DNA from: Martinezella rhizogenes
Lineage (GTDB): Bacteria; Pseudomonadota; Alphaproteobacteria; Rhizobiales; Rhizobiaceae
Assembly (NCBI RefSeq): GCF_027460065.1
Contig: NZ_JAPYZZ010000018.1
Span: 1-64,000, forward strand
Length of the DNA stretch: 64,000 nucleotides
Direction: 5' to 3'
Numbering within the stretch: the first letter of the stretch is position 1; each line of letters begins with the position of its first letter. Below the pieces are notes generated by a model. The model had not been told where the DNA came from. It worked only from the letters and a program-made list of their open reading frames with translations, and searched no databases. A program made the translations under genes and the position numbers. Of the stretch, positions 38,501 to 47,268 are shown in pieces.

Positions 38501-39022
38501 ATCGAGAATACCGCCGCGCACGGCAAATTCGCCCACTTCGCGCACCGTCGCCACCCGGTCGAAACCGTTGCGCTCCAGCCGTGCGGCAATCTCTTCCATG
38601 CGGATCTGGTTGCCGGGCTTCGCCGAAAAGCCGAGGCTCCCAATGATATCACGCGGCGCCATCTTCTGCAGCATGGCGTTGACGGTGACCAGCACGATGG
38701 CCGGATGCGGCTTTTTCGCGTGGGCGATGAGGCCGGAAAGCGCCGCCAGCCGGCGCGCCGAGGTGTCAGCACTCGGTGACACGCGGTCATAGGGCAAACA
38801 GTCCCAGGCCGGCAGCGTCATGACAGGAATATCAGGTGCGACGAAACCGAGGATCTGTTCGAGATCGGCGACCCGCTGGCCATCCGACATCACATAAGCC
38901 ACCGATGTGCCTGCCCGCGCCATATCAGCAAGCAGCAGGGCTTCCATGCCTGATGGTACGTTTCCGATGGTCAGCGGCGTATCGGCCGACGACACCAGCT
39001 TTGCATCGAATCCGGCTATCAT
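35525..39022 (-). CDS. mfd: Transcription-repair coupling factor
   Basis: The 1165-residue translocase removes stalled RNA polymerase and recruits UvrA. The UvrB-like N-terminal part (TLPAWDCLPYDRVSPSADTS) is followed by the RNA polymerase interaction domain (RFVGLQ and neighbours), then helicase motifs I GDVGFGKTEVALRAAF, II DEEQHFGVKHK, III LSATPIPRTLQLA and VI QLRGRVGRS, and the C-terminal UvrA-binding inhibitory domain. It is full length. The gene runs with sdhE upstream on the minus strand, three bases apart. Confidence 0.97.
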   Translation of the reverse strand: MIAGFDAKLVSSADTPLTIGNVPSGMEALLLADMARAGTSVAYVMSDGQRVADLEQILGFVAPDIPVMTLPAWDCLPYDRVSPSADTSARRLAALSGLIAHAKKPHPAIVLVTVNAMLQKMAPRDIIGSLGFSAKPGNQIRMEEIAARLERNGFDRVATVREVGEFAVRGGILDVFVPGTEEPVRLDFFGDTLESIRTFDPASQRTIAQARSLDLNPMSEVTLTPDTIGRFRKNYLSLFGAATRDDALYQAVSEGRRYAGMEHWLPLFYEQLETAFDYLKGFRIVTDHTAREAAKERSKLVLDYYEARRASGETKGSTQGAPYKPVSPGQLYLDGKSFDAMLASVNAVRLTPFNEHDSEGHPVATLDAHVGPRWARPPTEGESEERVNVFDLAVKHIADRRAKGWKVLITGWSEGSLDRLLQVLNEHGLENIKPVTSLKEVEKLGKGEAAATVLSLEAGFETGTLAVIGEQDILGDRMVRRSKRRKRGADFISEVAGLDEGSLVVHAEHGIGRFVGLQTIEAAGAPRACLELHYADDAKLFLPVENIDLLSRYGSDAAEATLDKLGGGAWQMRKAKLKKRLLDMADELIRIAAARLVRHAPALVAPDGLYDEFAARFPYDETEDQLNAIEAVREDLGAGRPMDRLICGDVGFGKTEVALRAAFLAAMNGVQVAVVVPTTLLSRQHFRTFSERFRGLPIRVQQASRLVGSKELTLTKKEVADGKTDIVVGTHALLGAGISFANLGLLIIDEEQHFGVKHKERLKELKSDVHVLTLSATPIPRTLQLAMTGVRELSLITTPPVDRMAVRTFISPFDPLVIRETLMREHYRGGQSFYVCPRLADLADIHAFLQSDVPELKVAVAHGQMAAGELEDIMNAFYDGKYDVLLSTTIVESGLDVPTANTLIVHRADMFGLAQLYQLRGRVGRSKVRAFALFTLPVNKVLTTMAERRLKVLQSLDTLGAGFQLASHDLDIRGAGNLLGEEQSGHIKEVGFELYQQMLEEAVAEVKGDEEVRDSGWSPQISVGTSVMIPEDYVPDLHLRMGLYRRLGELADIGEIDGFGAEMIDRFGPLPKEVQHLLKIVYIKSLCRIANVEKVDAGPKGVVVQFRNKEFPNPAALVGYIGKQGSMAKIRPDHSLFLNRDLPTPEKRLTGAAMIMTQLAELARS

Positions 39023-39025
39023 GCT

Positions 39026-39337
39026 TCAGGCCTTCAGAGTTTCTGATGTGACGAGATCGAAATCGGGACGATAGGAGGCGATTTTCTCGAACAGCGGCGT
39101 GTGGAATTTTTCCGGCACAGGCTGCGCCCCCGTCACCATCTGGACGAGATCGTTATCCTCTTCCGCCATGATGATCTCAAGCTCGTCGAGCTGATCATCG
39201 GAAAGCCCGGCAATATTGTCTTCCGCGAATTGCCCGAGCACCAGATCCATCTCGCGAATGCCCCGGTGCCAGCAGCGGTAAAGAATCCGCCGGCGTCTCG
39301 GGTCGAGATCGGCACTCGTGCGCACCAGTCCAGTCAT
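39026..39337 (-). CDS. sdhE: Succinate dehydrogenase assembly factor SdhE
   Basis: The 103-residue protein contains RRRRILYRCWHRGIREMDLV, with the RGxxExD motif that promotes covalent FAD attachment to SdhA. It starts at ATG 39337 with AAAGG eight bases upstream; the GTG at 39346 overlaps that site. It sits between recG (divergent) and mfd, an arrangement common in Rhizobiales, although it is functionally unrelated to both. Confidence 0.93.
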   Translation of the reverse strand: MTGLVRTSADLDPRRRRILYRCWHRGIREMDLVLGQFAEDNIAGLSDDQLDELEIIMAEEDNDLVQMVTGAQPVPEKFHTPLFEKIASYRPDFDLVTSETLKA

Positions 39338-39526
39338 CGCATTCACCTTTCGGTTGGCTATTCAACAAGATGTTGACTGCGACCTCCTATAGAACAAGAA
39401 GCGAACGCTTGGGAACCGGTTTTTATCGAAATAATGCCACGGCAACGAAAATCTGCCGGTGATAACCCGCCTTTGTCAGCCCCCAAGTCTTGCATAACGC
39501 GTCCCCTTCCCCGATTTTGCTGACCC

Positions 39527-41632
39527 ATGCGCCCGGCCATTCTCGATCCGCTGTTTGCCTCCGTCTCCACCCTTGCCGGTGTGGGGCCGAAGCTCGCCGA
39601 TCTTCTGGCCAAGCTATTGAGCCGGGAAAGCGCCGACGATACCCGCGTGATCGATCTCCTGTTTCACGCGCCATCCAACGTCATCGACCGCCGCAATCGC
39701 CCCGGCATCGCGCTCGCCGCACCCGGCGCCATTGTCACCATTCAGGGACGCGTTGACCGCCATCAGCCGCCGCCCGCAGGCAACCGTTCCGCGCCCTATC
39801 GCGTCTTCTTGCATGATGAGACCGGCGAACTGGCGCTGACCTTCTTCCGCGCCAAGGGAGATTGGCTGTCCAAGGCCCTGCCAGTGGACGAAGAGGTTCT
39901 CGTCAGCGGCAAGGTGGACTGGTTCAACGGCCGCGCCTCCATGGTGCATCCGGATTTCATGGTGAAACTATCAGAGGCGGAAAACCTGCCTTTGGTGGAA
40001 GCCGTTTATCCCATGACCGCCGGGCTGTCTGCCAAGGTGCTGCGCAAGGCAATCGAAGGCGGGCTTTCAAAGCTGCCGGTATTTCCCGAATGGATCGACG
40101 AGACACTGAAGACGAGGCAGGGCTTCGGCGATGTCGCCTCAAGCTTCCGCGAATTGCACGACCCGCGCGACAGCGCCGATATCGATCCGCAAGCTCCGGC
40201 CCGCAGGCGGCTGGCCTATGACGAATTCCTTGCCGGACAGCTGTCACTGGCACTGGTGCGCCAACGGCTGCGCAAGGTGGCGGGCCAGCCGATCCGCGCC
40301 AAGGGTGATATCGCCGCAAAAATCCTGTCGCAGCTGCCCTTCTCGCTGACGGCAAGCCAAAGCGCTGCGGTAAAGGATATTCTCACCGATATGGCCGGCG
40401 AAGACCGTATGTTGCGGTTGCTGCAGGGCGATGTCGGTGCGGGCAAGACACTGGTGGCGCTGATGGCCATGGCAACCGCCGTGGAAGCCGGCGGACAGGC
40501 GGTGCTGATGGCACCCACCGAAATCCTTGCGCGCCAGCACTATGCCACCATCTCCAAACTCGCAAATGCGGCGGGCGTCACCGTCGAGGTTCTCACCGGA
40601 CGCACCAAGGGTAAGGAGCGCCGCGAGATCGAAGAACGCGTGGCGTCAGGCGAAGCGCAGATCGTCATCGGCACGCATGCGCTGTTTCAAGACAGCGTGA
40701 GTTACAAGAACCTCGTGCTGGCCGTGGTGGATGAGCAGCACCGTTTCGGCGTGCACCAGCGCCTGCGCCTTACTGCCAAGGGCATCACGCCACACATGCT
40801 GGTCATGACCGCCACGCCCATTCCGCGCACGCTGGTCCTGGCCGCATTCGGTGACATGGATGTCTCCAAGCTCACCGAAAAACCGGCCGGCCGCAAACCC
40901 ATCCAGACGGTAACCATTCCAACCGAGCGCATCGGCGACATTGTCGAGCGGCTGCGCGCGGCGCTGAAGGATGGCAAAAAGGCCTACTGGATCTGCCCGC
41001 TGGTAGAGGAAACGGAAGAATCCGATCTGATGTCGGCGGAAGAGCGGCATGCGGTTCTATCGCAGATGCTCGGCGCCAATATCGGCCTTATCCATGGCCG
41101 CATGGGCGGTCCGGAAAAAGACGCCGCCATGCTCGCCTTCAAGAGCGGCGAAACCCGGCTGCTGGTGGCGACAACGGTGGTGGAAGTGGGCGTCGACGTG
41201 CCCGACGCGACAATCATGGTCATCGAACATGCCGAACGTTTCGGCCTTGCCCAGCTGCACCAGCTGCGCGGTCGCGTGGGGCGCGGCGGCGAGGCCTCCA
41301 CCTGTATCCTGCTCTACAAGGGACCGCTCAGTGAAAACGGTCGTGCGCGGCTCTCCATCCTGCGTGACAGCGAGGACGGCTTCCTGATCGCGGAAGAAGA
41401 TTTGAAGCTGCGCGGCGAAGGCGAACTGCTCGGAACCCGCCAGTCAGGCACGCCGGGCTTTCGTATCGCCAGCCTTGAGGCGCATGCCGACCTCTTGGAA
41501 ATCGCCCGCAAGGATGCGGCCTATGTCATCGAGCGCGATCCCGAACTGACGGGCCCGCGCGGCGAAAGCCTGCGCACCCTGCTCTATCTGCACCGCCGCG
41601 ACGAAGCGATCCGCTTCCTGCACGCCGGCTGA
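39527..41632 (+). CDS. recG: ATP-dependent DNA helicase RecG
   Basis: The 701-residue helicase remodels stalled replication forks. The N-terminal wedge OB domain is followed by motif I GDVGAGKTLVALMAMA, II DEQHRFGVHQR, III MTATPIPRTLVLA, V TTVVEVGVDVPDA and VI QLRGRVGRGGEAS, plus the C-terminal TRQSGTPGFR region. All are intact. It is divergent from sdhE-mfd. Confidence 0.97.
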   Translation: MRPAILDPLFASVSTLAGVGPKLADLLAKLLSRESADDTRVIDLLFHAPSNVIDRRNRPGIALAAPGAIVTIQGRVDRHQPPPAGNRSAPYRVFLHDETGELALTFFRAKGDWLSKALPVDEEVLVSGKVDWFNGRASMVHPDFMVKLSEAENLPLVEAVYPMTAGLSAKVLRKAIEGGLSKLPVFPEWIDETLKTRQGFGDVASSFRELHDPRDSADIDPQAPARRRLAYDEFLAGQLSLALVRQRLRKVAGQPIRAKGDIAAKILSQLPFSLTASQSAAVKDILTDMAGEDRMLRLLQGDVGAGKTLVALMAMATAVEAGGQAVLMAPTEILARQHYATISKLANAAGVTVEVLTGRTKGKERREIEERVASGEAQIVIGTHALFQDSVSYKNLVLAVVDEQHRFGVHQRLRLTAKGITPHMLVMTATPIPRTLVLAAFGDMDVSKLTEKPAGRKPIQTVTIPTERIGDIVERLRAALKDGKKAYWICPLVEETEESDLMSAEERHAVLSQMLGANIGLIHGRMGGPEKDAAMLAFKSGETRLLVATTVVEVGVDVPDATIMVIEHAERFGLAQLHQLRGRVGRGGEASTCILLYKGPLSENGRARLSILRDSEDGFLIAEEDLKLRGEGELLGTRQSGTPGFRIASLEAHADLLEIARKDAAYVIERDPELTGPRGESLRTLLYLHRRDEAIRFLHAG

Positions 41633-41644
41633 AAGTGAACGCCC

Positions 41645-41917
41645 ATGAACATGATCGACCCACGCCGCCCGCCACCCGCCTTCCGCAAGGGCTACGCACT
41701 CTGCTCTCCGCAGAATGTCCTTCAGCCCGAGACATTTGCGAAAAGCGAGAAAAAGGCGATCGGCAAGGCGTTCAAAAAGCCCGGCCGCAAGAAGGCCTGG
41801 GCAGAGGCGCTGGAACAGGGCTGGAGCGTGCGGCTGGTTTATATGCGGCTTTTCGTTCCCGTGTTCCATGCCACGACCACTGGGACGGAGGTGGATGATC
41901 TGGATGACGAGGATTGA
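41645..41917 (+). CDS. Hypothetical basic protein
   Basis: The 90-residue protein begins 12 bases after recG, MNMIDPRRPPPAFRKG, and has a Lys-rich middle (SEKKAIGKAFKKPGRKKAW) and an acidic end (DDLDDED). No domain is recognised. Its tight placement implies co-transcription with recG. Confidence 0.65.
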   Translation: MNMIDPRRPPPAFRKGYALCSPQNVLQPETFAKSEKKAIGKAFKKPGRKKAWAEALEQGWSVRLVYMRLFVPVFHATTTGTEVDDLDDED

Positions 41918-41941
41918 TCGAGGCGTCTGAGAAATAGTTGG

Positions 41942-42232
41942 TTAAAGTGCCGATGGCCATCGCCGCGAGGTGTGAATAACCGTCAGAATTTCAATATCAC
42001 GGCCGACACGATAGACAACGATGTAGGAAATGTCGGACAGCACGGCTTCCCGCGTTCCTCTGATGCGCCCGACCCGTCCCATAGACGGTTGCTCTACCAA
42101 CATATCGGCCACTGAAACAATACGGGAAATCACGCGGGCGGCAGCGGCAGGATTGTCCGTTTCGATATGTCTGCCGATTTCATCGAGCCGTTGCAACGCC
42201 CGTACAGTCCAGCGAATTCTCCGGTCACTCAT
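41942..42232 (-). CDS. Type II toxin, RelE/ParE family
   Basis: The 96-residue protein starts MSDRRIRWTVRALQRLDEIG and continues with DNPAAAARVISRIVS and the C-terminal YIVVYRVGRDIEILTVIHTS, the ParE/RelE fold pattern. ParE members poison gyrase, RelE members cut mRNA; this one is closest in plan to ParE. Its ATG overlaps the antitoxin stop by four bases (ATGA). The frame is open further upstream, but only inside the antitoxin gene. Confidence 0.9.
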   Translation of the reverse strand: MSDRRIRWTVRALQRLDEIGRHIETDNPAAAARVISRIVSVADMLVEQPSMGRVGRIRGTREAVLSDISYIVVYRVGRDIEILTVIHTSRRWPSAL

Positions 42233-42474
42233 GACGGGCGAGCGGACTTTACATATTTTCCGACAATATTTGCCAGATCGTCTTGCGTTCCAAATTCCCC
42301 GCGATCCGCTTCTGCCAAACCGGCCTCGATTTCCGCAAGCTGCCACTCTTCGCGCGCGACAAAGTCCTCAATCGCCCGTGCCGCCATATAGGACCGCGAG
42401 CGATCAAGCTTTTCCGCCAGCTGTTCAAGCTTGTCCGCAACGTCGTCCGGCAAGCGCACCGTGAATGCAGTCAT
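42229..42474 (-). CDS. Ribbon-helix-helix antitoxin (CopG/ParD type)
   Basis: The 81-residue protein starts MTAFTVRLPDDVADKLEQLA, a ribbon-helix-helix strand and helix, with RSRSYMAARAIEDFV as the second helix, and a C-terminal acidic tail that wraps the toxin. AAAGG lies eight bases before the ATG at 42474. It forms a two-gene operon with the toxin and presumably represses it by binding its own promoter. Confidence 0.9.
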   Translation of the reverse strand: MTAFTVRLPDDVADKLEQLAEKLDRSRSYMAARAIEDFVAREEWQLAEIEAGLAEADRGEFGTQDDLANIVGKYVKSARPS

Positions 42475-42589
42475 GATAGCGACCTTTCGTGGTTCTCTGT
42501 GATTATCGGTGAACCACATTGGGTCGTCAACCGTGGGCACTCAAAACTCAAGGAGGAACAGAGCAACAAACAGTACGTCGCGAATATCC

Positions 42590-43258
42590 TCAAACCGGCG
42601 CGAGCGTCTTCGGTGGTGTGAAATCCGGTGCCACCAGGCCGCCCGATATCAACAGTTTCGCCGCATCCTCGGGCGTCATGTCCAGCATAACGATCTTGTC
42701 TTTCGGCACGAACAACAGGAAACCCGCCGTCGGCACGGGTGTGGGGGGCAGGAATACGGCGACCATCTGCTGGCCCATCTCGTTGAAGCGGTGGGCAAGC
42801 TCGCCCTTGACTTCCGAAGAAACGAAAACCATCGCCCAGGTGCCGGATGACGGAAATTCGATCAGACCAACTTTCTTGAAGGAATTCGAATGTTCCTTCA
42901 GCACGGATTCAAACAGCTGCTTGATGCTTTTATAGATCGGCCGCACCAACGGCATGCGGTTGAGAACGGATTCGCCAACACCGAATATCCATTTGCCGAT
43001 CAGGTTATTGCCGAGAAAGCCGATAAGCGTGATGCCGATGACAGCGATCAGCAGGCCGAACCCGGGGATCGCCACATCGAAATATTGCTCGGGATCGTAA
43101 CGGGCGGGAATATAGGGCTTCACCCAGCTATCCGCCCATTGCAGGAAGCTCCACACCAGCCACATGGTGATGGTGACAGGTGCGAGGATCAGAACACCGG
43201 TGAGGAAACTATTGCGCAGGCGGGCTGCGAATGAGATTTTGACTGGAATATCGGTCAT
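42590..43258 (-). CDS. DUF502 domain-containing membrane protein
   Basis: The 222-residue protein has two N-terminal membrane helices (LTGVLILAPVTITMWLVWSF and LLIAVIGITLIGFLGNNLIG) and the conserved DUF502 segments LVRPIYKSIKQLFESVL and FPSSGTWAMVFVSSEVKG. It is an inner-membrane protein of unknown function. It is convergent to nothing and lies 14 bp after the GNAT gene on the same strand. Confidence 0.9.
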   Translation of the reverse strand: MTDIPVKISFAARLRNSFLTGVLILAPVTITMWLVWSFLQWADSWVKPYIPARYDPEQYFDVAIPGFGLLIAVIGITLIGFLGNNLIGKWIFGVGESVLNRMPLVRPIYKSIKQLFESVLKEHSNSFKKVGLIEFPSSGTWAMVFVSSEVKGELAHRFNEMGQQMVAVFLPPTPVPTAGFLLFVPKDKIVMLDMTPEDAAKLLISGGLVAPDFTPPKTLAPV

Positions 43259-43271
43259 TTACCGTTCGGAA

Positions 43272-43775
43272 TTAAGCGTTGTCGCTATCGAAACCCGGAT
43301 GAAAACCGACAATGCCGGATGGAGTTCCACCATGCAAGCGAAGAACTATGAAATATTCGTCAGGAATCCCCTCGGCACTCAGGCCCTCGACGGGACGAAA
43401 ACCGAAGCGGCCGTAATAGGCGGGATCGCCGACAACGACGCAGCCGGCAGCGCTCAACCGCTCCAGCGCGGCAAGCCCTTCACGCGCCAGCTTTGACCCG
43501 ACACCTTCGCCCTGCCTTTCCGGTGTGACGGAGAGCGGCGCGAGGCAGAACCAGCCGGTCTCGCCGCTCGACAGCGTCACCGGCGAAAAACCGACATGGC
43601 CGATGATGCCTTCGCTATCTTCCGCAACCAGTGAGACCGTCAAAGCGCCCGCTTCCCGCAGCCGCGTGACAATCAGTTGCTCTGTCCCGCTGCGGTGTTC
43701 GACGTTACGGAAGGCATCTTCCGTAACGCGAGCAATCGCTTCCTCGTCACCCTGCTGTTCGGGCCGGATGATCAT
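43272..43775 (-). CDS. GNAT family N-acetyltransferase
   Basis: The 167-residue protein matches the YhbS-like GNAT type: VTPERQGEGVGSKLAREGL contains the acetyl-CoA loop QGEGVGSKL, and VVVGDPAYYGRFGFRP is the usual motif B end. Its ATG overlaps the glmS stop as ATGA, so it is translated with glmS. The acceptor is unknown. Confidence 0.88.
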   Translation of the reverse strand: MIIRPEQQGDEEAIARVTEDAFRNVEHRSGTEQLIVTRLREAGALTVSLVAEDSEGIIGHVGFSPVTLSSGETGWFCLAPLSVTPERQGEGVGSKLAREGLAALERLSAAGCVVVGDPAYYGRFGFRPVEGLSAEGIPDEYFIVLRLHGGTPSGIVGFHPGFDSDNA

Positions 43776-45598
43776 TCCACCGTTACCGACTTCGCCAGAT
43801 TGCGCGGCTGGTCCACATCCGTGCCCATGAAGACGGCGGTGTGATAGGCGAGCAGCTGGATCGGCAGCGAGAAGACCATCGGCGCGATCAGCTCGTCGAC
43901 ATTGGGCAGCGTGATCGTCGCCATGGTGTCGAGCTTGGAGGCGGCAGCCCCCTTCTCGTCGGTGATGAAGATGATGCGGCCACCCCGCGCGGCGACTTCC
44001 TGCATGTTCGACACCGTCTTTTCAAAGAAACGGTCGTGCGGCGCAATCACGATAACAGGCATGTTCTCGTCGATGAGCGCGATCGGCCCATGCTTAAGCT
44101 CACCAGCGGCGTAACCTTCGGCGTGGATATAGGAAATTTCCTTGAGCTTCAGCGCGCCTTCCAGCGCCAGCGGGAAGCTGGTGCCGCGGCCGAGATAAAG
44201 CACATCCTTGAAGCGTGACAGATCACGCGACAGCGCCTCGATCTGCGGCTGAATGACATTCAACACCTTGCTCATGATGCGCGGCATCTCGATCAGATGC
44301 TGCACCAGCTGCTTTTCCTCACCCGGTTTCAGCGTTCCGCGGGCCTTGGCTGCAGCAACGGCAAGCGAAGCGAGTACGGCAAGCTGGCAGGTGAAGGCCT
44401 TGGTGGACGCGACACCGATTTCCGGGCCGGCGAGGATCGGAAAGATCGCATCCGATTCGCGCGCCATGGTCGATTCCCGCGTATTCACCACCGCGCCGAT
44501 CTTCAGCCCCTCCTGCTGGCAATAACGCAAAGCCGCCAGCGTATCGGCGGTTTCGCCCGATTGCGAAATAAACAGCGCCGCCTGCGTGGGGACGAGCGGG
44601 ATTTCGCGGTAACGGAATTCCGAGGCGACATCGATTTCCACCGGCAGGCGCGCATAACGCTCGAACCAATATTTGCCGATCAGGCCGGACAGATAGGCCG
44701 TGCCGCAGGCGGAGATGGCAAGACCGGAAAGCTTTGAGAAATCGATCGCTTTGTCGGCGTCTTTGACGGTCTTGCTGGCGAAATCCACGTAGTGGCTGAG
44801 CGCGTGGGAAATGACTTCCGGCTGCTCGTAGATTTCCTTTTCCATGAAGTGGCGATGGTTGCCCTTGTCGACCACATAGGCCGTCGCCTGCGAGATCTGC
44901 CGCTCGCGCTTCACCGGCTTGCCGGAGAAATCGATGATCTCGGCACCCTGCCGGGTCACGATGGCGCAATCGCCATCCACCAGATAGGTGATCTCGTTGG
45001 TGAAGGGCGACAGCGCGATGGCGTCGGACCCCAGGAACATTTCCCCTCGGCCATAACCGACGGCGAGCGGCGGGCCGGAGCGCGCCGAAAGCAGCGTACC
45101 GGGATCATCCTGGAACATCACGACCAGTGCATAGGCGCCGGTGACTCGGTTCAGCATCTTCAGCATCGCCTCGCGATGGCCGAGACCCTCACGGGTATAT
45201 TTCGCCAGAAGCTGCGCCACCACCTCGGTATCGGTCTGGGTAGTGAAGGTCGCACCCTCGGCGGTCAGTTCTTCCCGCAATTCGGCAAAGTTTTCGATGA
45301 TGCCGTTATGGACGACGGCAACACCATCGACGAAATGCGGGTGGGCGTTGGTCTCGTTCGGCACGCCATGGGTCGCCCAGCGCGTATGCGCAATGCCGAC
45401 AACACCCGGCAACGGCTTTTCCGAAACCAGCTTTTCCAGATTGAATAGCTTGCCTTCCGCCCGGCGGCGATCCATCGCGCCATTGTCGATGGTGGCGACA
45501 CCAGCCGAATCGTAACCGCGATATTCGAGACGCTTCAGCGCATCGACAAGCCGTTCAGCAACGGGCTGGGTTCCGACAATTCCGACAATTCCGCACAT
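43772..45598 (-). CDS. glmS: Glutamine--fructose-6-phosphate aminotransferase
   Basis: The 608-residue enzyme makes glucosamine-6-phosphate from fructose-6-phosphate and glutamine, entry to UDP-GlcNAc. The N-terminal Cys2 of MCGIVGIVG is the glutaminase nucleophile, followed by EYRGYDSAGV. Two SIS isomerase domains contain SQSGETADTLAALRYC and LGRGTSFPLALEGALKLKE, and the end NLAKSVTVE is intact. No glmS ribozyme is expected or seen. It follows glmU by 102 bp. Confidence 0.98.
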   Translation of the reverse strand: MCGIVGIVGTQPVAERLVDALKRLEYRGYDSAGVATIDNGAMDRRRAEGKLFNLEKLVSEKPLPGVVGIAHTRWATHGVPNETNAHPHFVDGVAVVHNGIIENFAELREELTAEGATFTTQTDTEVVAQLLAKYTREGLGHREAMLKMLNRVTGAYALVVMFQDDPGTLLSARSGPPLAVGYGRGEMFLGSDAIALSPFTNEITYLVDGDCAIVTRQGAEIIDFSGKPVKRERQISQATAYVVDKGNHRHFMEKEIYEQPEVISHALSHYVDFASKTVKDADKAIDFSKLSGLAISACGTAYLSGLIGKYWFERYARLPVEIDVASEFRYREIPLVPTQAALFISQSGETADTLAALRYCQQEGLKIGAVVNTRESTMARESDAIFPILAGPEIGVASTKAFTCQLAVLASLAVAAAKARGTLKPGEEKQLVQHLIEMPRIMSKVLNVIQPQIEALSRDLSRFKDVLYLGRGTSFPLALEGALKLKEISYIHAEGYAAGELKHGPIALIDENMPVIVIAPHDRFFEKTVSNMQEVAARGGRIIFITDEKGAAASKLDTMATITLPNVDELIAPMVFSLPIQLLAYHTAVFMGTDVDQPRNLAKSVTVE

Positions 45599-45700
45599 AT
45601 ATTTCTCCAGACGGCGATCTCTTCGCCGAAACTACTAACCGTTTCCGTGAAATCGGCAATTATGCCGCCGGTCACTTTCGGTATCGCTTGGTAACGTCTT

Positions 45701-47062
45701 TCAAGAGGACTTTTTCTTCGCTTCTTTCAGCGCTTTCGCCCGCTCGCGCACAACGGTCGCCCGGCCCGGCTTCACTTCCTGGCGCGCACGCCCGAAAGCC
45801 AGAGCATCATCAGGCACGTCATCGGTAATCACGCTGCCGGAAGCGATATAAGCCCCCTCGCCAATCGTCACGGGAGCCACCAGCGACGAGTTCGAACCGA
45901 CGAAGCTGTTCGCACCGATCCGCGTTTCCGCCTTGTTGTAACCGTCGTAATTGCAGGTGATGGTGCCGGCACCGATATTGCTGCCGGCGCCGATGAAGGC
46001 ATCGCCGATATAGGTCAGGTGATTGACCTTGGCACCCTCGCCGATCTCGGCTTTCTTGACCTCGCAGAAATTGCCGACCTTGGCATTGGCATGCAGGTTC
46101 GCACCCGGACGCAGCCGCGCATAGGGACCGACGGTCGCGCCCTCAGCGACATAAGCGCCTTCAAGATGCGAGAAGGCATGGATGACAACACCCGGTTCGA
46201 TCGTGACGCCAGGTCCGAAGACGACATTCGGTTCGATCAGCGCATCCTGCCCGATCTTTGTATCGAAGGAGAGGAATACCGTTTCGGGTGCGATCATGGA
46301 CACGCCGTCCACCATCAACTCCTGACGTCGTCGCTCCTGCCAGAGCTTTTCGATGAAAGCCAGTTCCGCGCGGTTATTGCAGCCAACCAGCTCAGCCTCT
46401 GGAGCATCGATAGCGACGGCGCGACGGCCAAGCGAGCGGGCGATCTCGACCACGTCGGTCAGATAATATTCGCCCTTGGCGTTGCTATTGCGGATGCGGT
46501 CAAGCAGATCAAGCGCGTTGCGGCCATTGATCGCCATCAGGCCGCTATTGCACCAGGTGACCTTGCGTTCCGCATCGGTCGCGTCCTTCTCCTCGCGGAT
46601 AGCCACGAGTTCACCATCCTTGACGAGCAAGCGGCCGTAACCCGTGGGACGCTCGGTGTGAAAACCGATCACGGCAACGTCGGCACCGGCAGCAATCGCC
46701 TCCCGCGCCCTGTCGAGCGTTGCCGAGGTGATGAGCGGCACGTCGCCATAAGCGACGATCAGGTCGTCAAAACCACGCTCGATGGCGGCGCGGGCAGCGA
46801 GAACGGCATGGCCGGTGCCCTTGCGTTCCGTCTGCAGAAAGGCTTCGACCTCAAGGCCCGGCAGGCTCGCGGCCGCAGCAACATTTTCGGCATCGCGCCC
46901 GACGACGAGCGCCACCGTACCGACACCCGATCCAGCCACCGCCTGCACCACATGCGTGATCATCGCACGCCCGGCGACCGGATGCAGCACCTTGGATTTC
47001 GACGATTTCATGCGCGTGCTGTCGCCCGCTGCGAGAATAACGGCTAGAGAGCTGCGCTCCAT
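45701..47062 (-). CDS. glmU: Bifunctional GlcNAc-1-P uridyltransferase / GlcN-1-P acetyltransferase
   Basis: The 453-residue enzyme performs the last two steps to UDP-GlcNAc. The uridyltransferase domain begins with [19 protein letters not shown] and includes YGDVPLI; the C-terminal left-handed beta-helix carries hexapeptide repeats and the acetyltransferase loop [23 protein letters not shown] 47062 (MERSSLAV) is the family start; a longer in-frame extension is not. It is in operon with glmS. Confidence 0.97.
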   Translation of the reverse strand: MERSSLAVILAAGDSTRMKSSKSKVLHPVAGRAMITHVVQAVAGSGVGTVALVVGRDAENVAAAASLPGLEVEAFLQTERKGTGHAVLAARAAIERGFDDLIVAYGDVPLITSATLDRAREAIAAGADVAVIGFHTERPTGYGRLLVKDGELVAIREEKDATDAERKVTWCNSGLMAINGRNALDLLDRIRNSNAKGEYYLTDVVEIARSLGRRAVAIDAPEAELVGCNNRAELAFIEKLWQERRRQELMVDGVSMIAPETVFLSFDTKIGQDALIEPNVVFGPGVTIEPGVVIHAFSHLEGAYVAEGATVGPYARLRPGANLHANAKVGNFCEVKKAEIGEGAKVNHLTYIGDAFIGAGSNIGAGTITCNYDGYNKAETRIGANSFVGSNSSLVAPVTIGEGAYIASGSVITDDVPDDALAFGRARQEVKPGRATVVRERAKALKEAKKKSS

Positions 47063-47268
47063 GAGACCTCCAACACCTGTCACCCGCCAAACCTGGAGAG
47101 GACAAGGGCATATGTTTGACTTGACGCCACCCGGCCAGGCGGAAAGGCGCATCGCTAATGTTTTACGGCATTGCTATAACGGCGGCCCGCTTAAGAAACC
47201 ATGCAAATCCCAACCAAAATTTCCGCAGCGATTTTCATCAAACGTGATCGGCGGTGGCAGGCTGTGGC

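Noticed and set aside
45599..45700. Possible glmS ribozyme or riboswitch before glmS
   Set aside because: The 102-bp gap is too short and lacks a structured leader; glmS ribozymes are known from Gram-positive bacteria.
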